Made by a program: the position numbers and the translations under genes. This document shows, piece after piece, positions 1 to 11,474 of a stretch of DNA of 64,000 nt. This DNA is from Cokeromyces recurvatus (lineage: Eukaryota > Mucoromycota > Mucoromycetes > Mucorales > Mucoraceae): assembly GCF_025118155.1 (NCBI RefSeq), contig NW_026251403.1:215001-279000 (forward strand), in the 5' to 3' direction. Within the stretch, counting starts at the first letter, position 1, and every line of letters begins with the position of its first letter. The notes beneath the pieces were generated by a model. That model did no database searches and had not been told where the DNA came from. It worked only from the letters and a program-made list of their open reading frames with translations.

Positions 1-1
1 A

Positions 2-272
2 AAAAAATTTAGTAAAAGTAGATTAGATATACATGTCCTTCGTCTACTTGAACTCACTCAACGTGCATCTGATGTCATGAAAATTCAAGATATGCGAGAG
101 ACACAACGACAAGATCCTGTATTGAATGTGTTGAGAACATTTACAAGTTTAATTGGAATTGAATCGTTACACACTCGTCTTGACTTTAGATCATCTACTG
201 AATTCATAAATGCTGTATCAAGATATAGTGAATCCGTTTCAGCAGACTTGATTCTTCTACCTTGGATAGGTG

Positions 273-304
<32 letters not shown>

Positions 305-1063
305 ACAGATACAATCAATCCCTTTGAACAGTCTGCTTCTAGTTCCCATCATCCATTATTATTATCGGATGTTGACTTTGCTTCTAGTGCTTATTCAATT
401 AAACACTGTACAGTAGGTCTCTTCATTGATCGTGGGTTTGGGCATATTCAAGATGGGAATCCTAAAGACCAAACAAACTTTCAAATCATAGTACCTTTTA
501 GTCAGGGTGGTCCTGATGATCGTGCTGCCCTTCTCTTTGCTCTTCGTCTTCAACTCTATCGTCAAGCAGAGGTTTTGGTATTAAAGCCAATCAAATCCGA
601 TTCTTCAGTTTCTACTTTATATGCTACACCTGATTCCATTCATATGACCCTCGATAGTAATTCACACTATATGACAGATCAGGATCTTATCGAGACCCTC
701 TTTGTTTCAACGTCTACTGTATCCAATGTGGTTTTGAAATCTGTTGTTGTTCTTGAAAATGAATTATCCATGATGACGATGACGACAACGACTCTTTTAG
801 ATCATCTTGAAAGATCTTTAGGAAGACACGATTTAATTGTTTTAGGAAGATCGATAACTGTTGGAGAGATACCCCTAATGACCCCTGCCACTACTATGAC
901 TACTGCTACTGCTAGAGGTAGTGGTGAGATACCACATTACAGTAGAGGGTTTAAAGCTGCTTTAGGAAATATGGCCTATCAACTATTGTCTGTTGGTACT
1001 TTGGCTAGTCTTGTTGTTATTCAAGCACCTATAGATGATTCTAACAATACTGAAACAGTATAA
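2..1063 (+). CDS. KHA1: K+/H+ antiporter C-terminal part, KHA1/CHX type (5' end outside window)
   Basis: The frame is open from base 2, ahead of the first in-frame ATG at 77, and reads LRLLELTQRASDVMKIQDM, which is the start of the cytosolic C-terminal domain of fungal KHA1 and plant CHX cation/H+ exchangers. The membrane-spanning exchanger part must lie left of the window. Visible features are the segment ESVSADLILLPW, typical of the nucleotide-binding-like tail of this family, and a low-complexity run of nine threonines (ACA repeats near 270-300) not expected in the domain core. The family moves K+ against H+ across Golgi/endosome-type membranes. It ends 153 bp from the convergent WD40 gene. 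Family is fairly sure; substrate and location are inferred from homologues. Confidence 0.8.
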
Positions 1064-1215
1064 AAAGAAAAATCGAACTATTATTATTATTTATTTATTT
1101 ATATATTTTACATTGAAAATAAACCACAATTATTGATATCAATAGGAAGATGTAGTTCATTTTAATTCCTTATTAGAATAATATATACATATTCATTCAT
1201 TTATTTATTTATTTA

Positions 1216-3679
1216 TTACACATTAAAACTCATAACTAACTGTTGAACATGCAACTTTACACATTTATGCGATGTCCATTCAAATCGAACTTCTTTAATA
1301 ATTTCAGTTGGACTCAATGCATAGTCTGGCATAGCAAAAGAAAAGACTTTATAAGGCCTTTGTGATCCTGTCGTGGGTTGTTCTTGATGACGATGACCCA
1401 ATAACATACCAATTAAACTTTGATTTGTATACCAAACACGTACGGTTTGGTCCATTAACGAACAAGTAGCAATTAATTTAGCATCAGGAGAGAAGGAAAG
1501 GACAGAGACGGGGCCCACATGTCCTTCTAATACAAGGGATCGAGTCGCTGTCCTAACATCATAAATCACAGCAGCTCCCTCTAATGTACCTACTGCTAGT
1601 TTTTGTGCACTACTGCTAAAGTCAACAGAGGGATATGTCTTTACGAGTTCATGTAAGACGGTTGTTGCAGCAGAGAGCATGACTTGGCGCATATGTGCCA
1701 CATTAGGGTCAAGTGTTGCCAAGACGGCCTCTAAAACGTTATAGACATGAGGATATAATAAGATTGGTTCACGTCGAATAAAGATACCAATGATTTTTAA
1801 GCAACGTAAACGGTCTTCAAGCGTCTTGCCACGTATTGTATCGAATGTGAGTGTGTTGATAACGAGGGGCATATTACGTGTGGATATTTCAAATATAGCT
1901 GTCTTGGCTCCACGACTGACGAGTGCCATGAGTGGTTGTGTATCTGTAGCATATAAAAACAGGGTTCGTAATACTTCAGCTGTATTAATATAAGTTTCCC
2001 AAATTGAAAATCCCTGACTAAGTAACTCCATAGAAGATAATGTGCGTGCCATTGAGTTCGTATGACGTGCTTCATCTAATTCAGCATCTGATAAAAGGAT
2101 GGTAAGACTAAGAGCAGTAGATTTGCGAACGCGAGATGAAAGCATTTGGGGTTGATCGCAGCCCATTATACCAAGTACGATAGAAGCACGTGCCATCATC
2201 TGTGCACCGCTATTCTCAGGTGAACTAGATATAGGTACTAAACAAAAGGAAATAATTATTACATTGATCCCAATATACATAATTCCATGTACTTACAAAA
2301 GGCTTCCCAATAATCAACTAGAGCTTCAATATCACTTTTAGATAAACCAGTAACTGCACTTGAAAATAAAGATCTCGCTAATAATAATAATAATAATAAT
2401 AGTAATAAAAGGTATTTATTTACTTATTTATTGCCACTTTTTTTTTTTTTTTTTTTTTTAACTTTACCTGAAGGATCTTGCCAATATTTACTTAATAAAG
2501 ATAATGATGGAAAACAATAGGATGATCCAATCACTAATGGCAAAGCCATCGCATAACCTGAAATTAAATCTGAACTTTGGGTTTCTTTTTCAGCGATAAA
2601 AAGAATAGCTTTTGCCAAAAGTGCAATGGACAATAATCGATTTGCCGTCATTGAAGCAGAAATTGTCCAGGCCTCTTTTTCATTTTTGAGTGGTGCAAGG
2701 ATAGAGAGATTTCCATTAGCACTGTAGATAAAGAAAAAAAAAAGTTAGAATTACACATATACATATACATATAATAGTATAATTCATCTATTTACCCTTT
2801 TAGTCCAAAACTTATATTTGGATGTATAGTTTTGACTAATGATAACGTTTTTTCACAAATATCTTCTAAAGCTTCACTAATATTCCAAGAGGTCACAATG
2901 GACATAATGGCTGTTACTAATTCTATACGCTTATCTCTTATTTCTTCTATTTTTGTCGTATAGTAGAAGATGTTTGTGTAGCAGTATCAAGAGGATCATC
3001 TTTATCAGGTCTAAAAGTAAGGATATCAGGGACAACAGCATCAAACGATGAAGAAGACATGGAAGCCTTTAATACAGGATGAATATTGCTATTTTGTAGT
3101 TGCTGTTGATGCTGTTGCTGTCCTTCTTGACTCAATAAAGATGCTCTTGTATATATATCATGTACAAGTCGACGAATGTTAAAGGTAAATACTTGCGCTA
3201 CGCTTTTTGTTATTTGTAATCCTATTTATACTTGTATTGTTATTATTTATTTAATGCACCTATCATAGTGAATCATACCATAATCTTTAGATAGGATAGA
3301 ACGAATAGTAGCAGTTTGTTTCGTAGAAAGTTGATTACCACCTAATTTCTGAACATTTGAAGGTGTGATATAATTTATAGGCCATCGATTATCGCTTAAA
3401 ATATCGGAAGCTATTTTACCATGTAATACGCGATCTAAATGAGCTGTTTGCATCTGCATAGAATTGGTAAGTTATGTAATATATATACATATATATGTAT
3501 GTATGTTAGTTATTTGGTCTTATTTTACCTGCCAAACAAATGCGCTTTTATCAGCATAACCAAAAATAAGATAGTCCTCTGTTGTCCTCCATTGAATAGA
3601 TGTTAAAGGATAAGGATTCCCAGGAAACATAAAAAGACTTTGATAAAAGTAAATACAAAAATGGTGTCTAACATGTACT

Positions 3680-3718
<39 letters not shown>

Positions 3719-5915
3719 AACTCATGGATTCTACTGAAATCAAAGCAATTGAATTGTCCTGAGCAATAGATACAATACATCCTCTGACGCGTGTATCCTT
3801 TTGTTCAGAAGGTTCAATAAACATTTCTACAGAAGTTGAGTGCACAGAGCAAGAGGCAACATATTTACCGTCACTAGTTATAATTAATAAATTGAATAAA
3901 ATATTTTATACATATATACTATACATGAGATTCCAGATTTTGACAGAACCCTCTTTTCCTCCTGATAATAAATATTGCTGACTTGGACGCTCAGGCACAA
4001 TCATACATGTTACCGAATCTGAATGAGCATTTTCAAATACGCGAACATCCTCTCGATCCGATATGCAATCAGATAGCTCAGTTAAATGAAGTAAAGCTAT
4101 TGAAATAGGCACAACGCAAATTGTTCCTGAATCATAGCCTATAGCTAAATGATTTGTATTTACTGGTGCTGTAGCAGTAATATTTCCATATTTAGCATCA
4201 CATTTATCTACTATGGGCCAAATATCTCTAAATGTTGTATCTATCAATACAAATAAATATATATATTAATATACATAAATAATCTATATTTATAGTAATA
4301 ATATGTACTTGGGGAATAATACAAATGATCTTTTTGATTATCAAATGTTAAAGGTATAATTGAATAACTAGAAGATATGGGATGATTTAGAATAGTAATA
4401 GCTAAAAGATGGTTGGTGTCGTATAAAATAGATGTAATAGTATTCTCATTATGTAATAGATCTATAAATATGAAATGTTAGCTAAAAAAAAAAAAAAAAT
4501 AAATGTATTATATAAGCTATAAAATCTATACTTGTATTTTCAAAGGAATATGATTTAATTAGATTTGCACTATAAGAAGATTTATTCGATTCGTCAGTAG
4601 ATATATGTAGGCTATATTCATAGATTTGACCCTTCTAAAAATATAAGTAAAATAAAGAGATAAGTCTTGTTATATAACTTTATTTATTTATTTATTTATT
4701 TTTACCGAAGTCCATAATACAAATCGATCTTGTTCAAAAAACGATCCACCAGCCCAACTATTTCTTTTGTCTTCAATGGGTATTGAGAATTGAGGTACAA
4801 ATTCATAATCTTTTATCATAGCTAATATCTACATAATATAATTTAACATTTATAAAGTCGACATTATTTTAGTATTCCTTACAGTCACAGTTTTCTTTGT
4901 TAGCAGTATACATAAGTCTGGCATGGATTTATTGGCAATTAGATCAAATACAGATTGATCCATAGTAGAAATAGTATCCGTGATTGTCTTTTGTGTAATA
5001 GATTTGTCTTTATAAATGACATGCTTTATTGAATCAAAATCCCAAATGTCTAACTTTCCATCCATTGTGACGGTTACTAATCGTGAACGCTTTATGTCTT
5101 TATTGTATGTGTATAAGTGTCTGTTTATAATTTTAAACCTAACATGATTCTATACCTGGATCGTAGAAATCTATGCATGTTAACCAGTTTGAATGACCGC
5201 CCCATACTCTAACAACCTGTATGCACCATTAAATACCATGTAATTACATGAAATTATAAAGATTTAAAGATTTAAAATACCTCTAACGTAGTTGTATGCA
5301 AAATAGTAATTTCATTTGATTGTCCACAACAAAATATGTGTTTATCCGAAAACTATGGCAAAAAATAAAGATAAATGAGAGAGTTATTTTTTTTTTGTTA
5401 AGCATATATATATAGCTTATTACCTGAGTGAATACTTTTAATAAGCGTGGAATGCCATAAAAACCATTTGGATTGACAGCTTGACAACGTCCATCAGAAG
5501 CATTCCAACGTGCAATTTCACTTATATGTATACAGTATAAACAAAAGTTAATATATTTGATAAATATATACTTTTAGACTTTACCCATCTTCGGATGCAC
5601 TAATCAAAATATCTTCTGATTTTAAAGAATTCTCTGATTCTGACTTTATTACACATAATGCAACTATAGCTGATTTATGACCTACTAATAAAAGCTTATG
5701 CTATTGAATAAATTAGTTATGATGATGCAATGTGAAAAATAATAATAATAATAACACATTACTTGAAGTAAATTATCTTGAGATAAAGTATAAACCCAAA
5801 TATGGCCATCTTTTTGGCCAGCATAAATATGAGGAAAACTAGTTGTGATGCATGTTACATTTGGATTAGAAAAGTTATGCCAGAAAACAAGTGGTAAAGA
5901 TATAGAAGAAGCCAT
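1216..5915 (-). CDS. WDR7 / rabconnectin-3 beta-like WD40 protein (multi-exon)
   Basis: The N-terminal exon starts MASSISLPLVFW, as in WDR7/WDR72 proteins, and the last exon (2280-1216) ends with a second WD40 block containing KLAVGTLEGAAVIYDV and LVLEGHVGPVSVLSFSPDA. Exons that join in frame include 5915-5763, 5700-5585, 5520-5424, 5352-5281, 5216-5156, 5097-4883 and 4828-4706; further exons down to 2280 continue the protein, but I did not resolve every splice between 2280 and 3250. Order: N-terminal WD40 propeller, helical middle region, C-terminal WD40 repeats. WDR7 works with DMXL/Rav1-like proteins in assembly of the vacuolar H+-ATPase; that role is inferred from the family. One intron holds a long poly-T run (3681-3715). 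It is transcribed divergently from GSK3. Confidence 0.82.
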
Positions 5916-6259
5916 AACAAGAAAAGAAAAAAAAAAAAAAGAAAAAAGAAAAAATAAAATAAAATAAAATAAAATAAAGATGGAGTGTTCCTTTTTTTTT
6001 TTCTTTTTTTAGATGTCATAGAAACACTCTGGGATTGTTCTTTAGACGTTTCTGCATCTCTTATTGGACAAATATGACTAGTGTCCAAATTATCTTGGTT
6101 TTACAGACGAGCCAAATCTTTTACCTGTAAATAATACCTAAGATAATATACGAAAAAACTGGTTGAATTAAAAAATGCTTTAAGAGTTGGTCTTTGCTTT
6201 CTTCAGAAAAAAATGACATGCCATCTTGATTTTTATGTTAATATGGCAATGCCTATATA
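5916..6259. other. Intergenic, start-proximal region of the WD40 gene
   Basis: This AT-rich stretch lies directly upstream of the WD40 start and holds poly-A/T runs and a short AAAAT tandem repeat at 5950-5976. I see no gene. The part next to 6260 may belong to the Fanzor relic that follows. Confidence 0.5.
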
Positions 6260-6744
6260 TCACATTTTTTTAGCAACGTTAATGTCTTGCTGCAAAAGTT
6301 AGCATATGCTCTCAAACATGTGTCTCTAAATCTTTAGGTTCTACAATGAAAGGTCTGCACCCTTTCGTTTCAATGATTATCAAGGCAGACAAAGGTCGAA
6401 AAAAGAGATGATCAACATCTTACTTGATGGAGGAAAAAAGTACAATAAATCCAAGAGAATGAATATAAGAAAGAATAGAAAGTAAAGAAAAGAAAAGAAA
6501 GATATAGATAAGAAGAAACAAGAGGACAAAAGGAATCCACAAATTATATACGATAATAAATGTAAAACTACACCAGCAAAATGTAGAAAAAACCAAATTC
6601 AGACCTTCTCTCTATGTACTTCTCGTTGCGTTTGGTAATGGGATGAAGGATTCGGATACGGTTAGAATAAAAAACCAGATGTCAAGTGCCACAGCAATAC
6701 TTGAGAGAGAAACCAAGCTTAGATCAAGAGATACATTTCGATAG
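6260..6744 (+). pseudogene. Divergent Fanzor (TnpB-like nuclease) relic
   Basis: Three out-of-phase open stretches line up with the same region of the Fanzor genes at 11.7-12.9 kb. The first (from 6272) reads LLQKLAYALKHVSLNL. The second (6330-6485) reads FYNERSAPFRF and then LLDGGKKYNKSKR followed by basic residues, matching FYGFNTARYRW and LLNRGNKYNKNKR of the other copies. The third, ending at 6744, reads LVAFGNGMKDSDTVRIKN, matching LVIFGDGLQNKDHIKFKG. Frameshifts separate them, and no zinc ribbon or RuvC-I motif is visible. It is on the opposite strand from the two younger copies and much more diverged, so it is an old, separate insertion. I found no terminal repeats. Confidence 0.6.
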
Positions 6745-7281
6745 ATCTGCTGTCTTTCAGAGAGAAATCACCGTAGAGGAAACGGTTTTGCTAGTAATAG
6801 TGATTTAGATGTCTACAAATAATTTGTCTACATTGTCATACGCACTTGACCAAAAACTAACAGTAGTTCATCTCATTTTTTCTTTTGTTCCTTCTCGAAT
6901 TGAATTCTTATTCGTTTCCCAATTTCAAGTTAAATTACTATATCATGACATAATTCTCATAGTTTTTGATAAAATTTTTTGATCTACCGTTATTATGCAT
7001 TTTTTTTTTAAAAATAACAGTAGTAATGATGATGCCTTCAATCAATAAATAACGGGGGAGAAAAAAAAAAGGTTAATTCTATTTATTTAAATAATAAATA
7101 AGACCTATAAAAATCTAAATCCAAATAAAAAAGAGAAACTCGTGTTCTATAGGATGATAATAATTTTTTTATTTTTATTTTAGTAAGTCAAACATTTTTT
7201 TTTTTTTTTTGATAAAGTAGCTTCGGCTGTAAATTGAAGTAATACTTTGTCAAAAAGGTTGGTATACGTTTATATTACATG
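6745..7281. other. Intergenic, AT-rich
   Basis: No gene recognised. It holds poly-A/T runs. The first 100 bases may be decayed Fanzor 3' sequence, but no zinc ribbon can be read. Confidence 0.4.
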
Positions 7282-7428
7282 CTATAGCAGCGTTGTAATA
7301 GCCCATTTGAACTGAGATTGGCTACGTTCAGTACGGTAAAATCATTCCTCTTGTCCCACCCGTACATACACACCTAAACCACCAGGGCCTTTAATAAACT
7401 GATTACTTTTTCTTTTTACCGTTGTCAT
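7282..7428 (-). other. Short coding-like ORF with one in-frame TGA
   Basis: From ATG at 7428 the frame reads 28 codons, including NQFIKGPGGLGVYVRVGQEE, then TGA at 7342-7344, then 19 more open codons (FYRTERSQSQFKWAITTLL) to TAG at 7282. The stretch is visibly richer in G and C than its surroundings. It may be a relic of a gene or a chance frame; the opposite strand also reads open in places. No family recognised. Confidence 0.25.
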
Positions 7429-7950
7429 ATAAAATGGGTTTATTTCATTTTTTTTTCTCCTCGCCAAAGTATATACTCAAATCAATTGAGCCTGAACGTG
7501 GTAACCGCCTCATACACGCACAGGAACTAGTAAAAGAAAATGATAATAATTAATATGCATTTCACAGTGCTAAAAGATTTAAAATAGGTTTCTTGTTTCG
7601 TAAAAAAAAAAAAAAATGAAAATAAAAAAAGATAAACACAACATCTGGATTTCAATTTTTGGTTTGTCCCAAAAAGAACTTTCAATATTATCTTATTTCA
7701 AAGTGACAAAAAATACAGTATTATTATTATTATTATTATTATTTTCCCAGTTCAACCAACCTTTTTTTATTTTATTTTATTTAGTTTTATTTAACTTCTC
7801 TCTCTCTTTTTTTTTTCTTTATTTTTTACTTACTATTATTATTACTCCATAATATAGTCAATCTCGACCAATGACAGGTAATTGTATAAACAAGGTTAAT
7901 TTGATTATGTAAAAGAAAAGTAGTTTACAAGTTAATTTTGTTTACATGTA
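7429..7950. promoter_or_regulatory. 5' flank of the GSK3 gene
   Basis: No gene recognised. The stretch contains long A and T runs and a pyrimidine-rich tract (7790-7845) ahead of the GSK3 start, as is common upstream of fungal genes. No specific binding site can be supported. Confidence 0.35.
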
Positions 7951-9444
7951 ATGTCAAATATAGCTCATCATGAGAAAACGATCAAAGTAATTGCCAAAGA
8001 TGCAAAGACTGGTAAACAAATTAAACTTGCCTATGTTAATAAAAAGATTACTGGCAATGGTTCTTTTGGTGTTGTATATCAAACGCGACTTGTGGAAACC
8101 AATGAAGATGCTGCCATTAAAAAAGTATTACAGGACCGAAGGTTTAAGGTATACACATATACATGTTCATATAAATAAATATGTATATAAAATAAGACAG
8201 CTATTCTTTATATATATATATATATATACTCATGTTATATTATATGTACATGTATAGAATCGTGAACTACAAATTATGCGTCTAGTTCATCATCCTAATG
8301 TTTGTCAACTCAAGTCTTATTTTTATAATCAAGTTGAAAATAAAGAAGATGAAGTCTATTTAAATTTGGTTATGGAATATGTGCCAGATACATTATATAG
8401 AGCTACAAGACATTATGCTAAAGCAAAACAACATATGCCTATGATACTTGTTCAATTATATATGTATCAAGTGATTCGGTCTTTAGCTTATATTCATTCA
8501 CTTGGTATTTGTCATCGTGATATTAAACCTCAAAATGTATTACTTGATCCAGCCACTGGTATATGCAAAATGTGTGATTTTGGCAGGTAAAGTCTTTTTA
8601 TATATATGGTATATAAATAGAGTCAATGTGAATAATGTATATCTCTATTTATTGAATAGTGCAAAAATCCTTGTTCCTGGCGAACCCAATGTATCTTATA
8701 TTTGTTCTCGTTATTATCGTGCACCTGAATTAATTTTTGGAGCTACAAACTATACTCTCAGTATTGATGTTTGGTCAACAGGTTGTGTAATGGCTGAGTT
8801 GATCTTGGGACAACCCTTCTTTCCTGGTGAGAGTGGTATAGATCAATTAGTAGAAATCATCAAGATTCTGGGCACACCTTCAAAAGAACAAATTGCTGCA
8901 ATGAATGCAAGTTATGTTGAACATAGATTTCCTTTAATTAAGCCACACCCATTATCCAACGTAAAGAAGAGGAGAAAAGGGGGAGGGGAAAAGAAAAAGA
9001 AAAAAAAAAGAAAGAGAAATTAATTTATATTCATTATTATTACTTAGATCTTTACGAATGCTACTGTGGAAGCAATTGATTTATTATCACGTATGTTACA
9101 ATATCATCCTCAACAAAGAATTACTGCTATTGAAGCATTATCTCATCCATTCTTTGATCCTATCCGTGATCCAAACACAAGATTACCTGATGGTCAACCT
9201 TTACCACCTGTATTAAATTTCACGAAAGAAGGTGTGTGTGTGTGTGTGTGTGTGTATATTAGGGAAGATCATTTTTTATTTATTTAATTTATCTATTATT
9301 ATAGAATTATCTATTCGTCCTGATTTAATTAGAAGATTAGTTCCTTCACATTGTGAACAAGAACTTCTTTCTAGAGGTATTGATATTCATCATTTTGAAC
9401 CTATTCCTGTTGAACAAATGAAGATATCTCCAACAGCCATTTAG
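7951..9444 (+). CDS. GSK3: Glycogen synthase kinase-3 family Ser/Thr kinase
   Basis: Five exons join in frame (7951-8148, 8258-8586, 8660-8960, 9048-9231, 9305-9444) into 383 residues, the usual size of fungal GSK3. The start gives [17 protein letters not shown], typical of the fungal family. Visible motifs are the glycine loop [14 protein letters not shown]-equivalent [10 protein letters not shown], catalytic [19 protein letters not shown], and the activation loop [18 protein letters not shown] with the regulatory Tyr of the GSK3 class. The animal N-terminal inhibitory Ser segment is absent. GSK3 kinases act in the cytosol and nucleus in stress, cell-cycle and developmental signalling, often on primed substrates. 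Intron 4 starts with a (GT)n microsatellite that includes the donor site, so repeat slippage there could affect splicing. Confidence 0.95.
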
Positions 9445-10386
9445 ATTCGTTCTATTATACAATACATACATATATACATTTTGCTCTTATATGTATATAT
9501 ACATGTGTAATATGTATATACATGTGTGTGTATGTATATGTATATAAATCTATATATACATGTGTGTATATGTATATAAATCCATATATATACATTTATA
9601 AATATATATTAATTTATTATTAAAAAATGTCAAATTGAATCATCTTACTCTACCCCCCTGTCAAATAATAATACAAAAAAGAAAAAGGGCCACACTTATA
9701 TTTTCATGTGATAATGTACAATTACGTAATATATTAGAAATAATATTGTATTATATCTATATACACATATATGTATTGCATATGTATATTTATTTGTTTA
9801 TATACTACATCTTGTCTCTTTTATACTTGTCTTATTTTTTTCATTGAAGTGTGAATGAATAATAAATAGGTACAAGGGTGAGTGTATATATGGGTGTATA
9901 TATGGGTATATATAAATATAGAGAGAGAAAATAAGGAAAGTTAAAGTGGAGTTAAATTGATTGGTTCTCAATGCTAACATTTAAGATTACACACGTACAA
10001 AAATGAATTCTTTTTTCCTTATATTTATAATATTTTATGACAAGAAATATTTATTCTGCACTTATTCTTAATATCCTTTTCTTAGTTTTATTTTAGTTTT
10101 CATTCAAAAGAGTCACTTCTCACTAAATATTTCCAAATAAAGAAATTTATGAAACGTGCCATATAAGAATATTTTCTGGGTTTTAAAAATCAATCAATCA
10201 AAAAAATCATGCTTGTATATAAAACACAATGAATCAGAAAGAACACGTCGTTGTTGTTGTTGTCGTCGTCGTTGTTGTCGTTGTTCATCCTCCGTCACTT
10301 GTTTTAGTTGATATAAATCTATCGCCATCATTATTTTATTTCTTTATTTCTTTATTTCTTTCTTTCCCACTCCTACTTTTGTTAAT
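9445..10386. other. Intergenic between GSK3 and the Usp gene
   Basis: The stretch after the GSK3 stop is rich in TATATG/ACATGTGTG microsatellites (9470-9600 and 9760-9800). A trinucleotide tract (GTT/GTC) at 10247-10285 gives a spurious poly-valine frame just before the Usp start. No gene seen. Confidence 0.5.
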
Positions 10387-11078
10387 ATGCCAAACTCACA
10401 TATTGTTGATGAAGCAGTTCATCCTGACACTTATCATCGAGATTTGAAACGTGTCATTGCTATTAGTATTGATGAAGGGTCAGCTGATTATGTTTATCAT
10501 TGGGCTGTTAATAACGTTATTAATCCTGCTACTGATCTAGTAAGTCATATCAACTAAACTCAAGTCAAAAATCAAATCAAAATTAAACAAAAAAAAAAAA
10601 AGGTTGTGTTTTTGAATTGTAGACAAGCAGACTCTTTTAGTGATGCGCCTATTATTAATCCTGTTGGATTTATTGAAGAACTAGATAGTACAAGAAAGAT
10701 TAAAAGTCATCAATTACTTAAATCATATGCTGATAGATTAAAAGATTCCAACGTAAATAATAGATAAGAAGAGAGAGAGAGAGAGGGTATCATTGCTTAC
10801 TTATAAATAAATATATAAATATATAGATTGCTGTAAGGGCTATTGCACTTCTTGGTGAACCTAAAGTGGAAATTGTACGTAAAGTAAAGGAACTCAAGGC
10901 TGATATACTTATTATGGGTTCACGACGTTTGGGTACAGTCAAGCGGGCTCTTTTAGGTAGCGTAAGTGATTATTGTAGTCACCATTGTTCCTGTTCAGTC
11001 ATTATTGTGAAAGCACATCCTGATCATCCAGAGGGGAAACATGAAATGAAAAATTTATTTCAAAGAAAATCTCAATAA
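10387..11078 (+). CDS. Universal stress protein (UspA domain)
   Basis: Three exons join in frame (10387-10539, 10603-10752, 10827-11078) to about 184 residues. The start is chosen at MPNSHIVDEAVHPDTYHRDL, because the region upstream is a low-complexity valine tract. The domain begins KRVIAISIDEGSADYVYHWA and ends with the ATP-binding signature MGSRRLGTVKRALLGSVS, which fits G-x2-G-x9-G-S, followed by SCSVIIVKA. The protein is a single Usp domain with short tails and no signal peptide or membrane segment, so it is expected to be cytosolic. Usp proteins bind ATP and respond to stress; its exact role cannot be read from the sequence. Confidence 0.9.
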
Positions 11079-11199
11079 TTGAAAACATTTTATTTAATCT
11101 TTACAAGTTACACATTCACTTTTATCATTTGATTTTAACCTATTAGAAATTAAAAAAGTATTTGCATAAATTCAATATCTTTTTTTTTTCTTTTTTTAT

Positions 11200-11355
11200 T
11201 CATTTCCATGTATACTTTTTTTCTCGACATGCTTGTTGAAATTCTTGCCATTCTTTTAAACATTTAGATCTATCATTGTTATTCTTTTCAAGACATTCTT
11301 TTAAAGGCTTATAATCACACGATTCAACTGTTACGGATTTACTAGAATTGTTCAT
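11200..11355 (-). CDS. Small CHCH / twin-cysteine mitochondrial-type protein
   Basis: An intact 51-codon ORF encodes four cysteines at residues 13, 21, 32 and 43 in a predicted helix-turn-helix. The core CLEKNNNDRSKCLKEW resembles the CHCHD7/Cox23-type sequence C-x2-ENN-x-DR-x2-C. The spacings between cysteines are 7, 10 and 10 residues, not the textbook 9, so it is a variant of the CX9C class. Such proteins are imported by Mia40 into the mitochondrial intermembrane space and often help assemble cytochrome oxidase; this is inferred from the family. It is single-exon, convergent with the Usp gene (3' ends 121 bp apart), and lies just left of the Fanzor transposon. Confidence 0.7.
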   Translation of the reverse strand: MNNSSKSVTVESCDYKPLKECLEKNNNDRSKCLKEWQEFQQACREKKYTWK

Positions 11356-11474
11356 GTTGAAGAAGATTATAAATAATTAAACAAAAATACCCTTCACAAT
11401 GTCGTTTTTGTATGCCCTTGCTTTTTTGAATTATTGTTATATTAACTGAGTTTTTATTTTATTTTATTTACATA

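Noticed and set aside
5855..6088. Minus-strand ORF overlapping the start of the WD40 gene
   Set aside because: Low complexity (Phe/Leu from A/T repeats) and overlaps the true first exon in another frame.
7342..7344. TGA as selenocysteine codon
   Set aside because: No SECIS-like element was identified, and mucoralean selenoproteins are not established to my knowledge; a nonsense change is simpler.
10229..10447. ORF beginning with a poly-valine run
   Set aside because: It is a GTT/GTC microsatellite read as codons. The Usp protein starts at 10387 in another frame.
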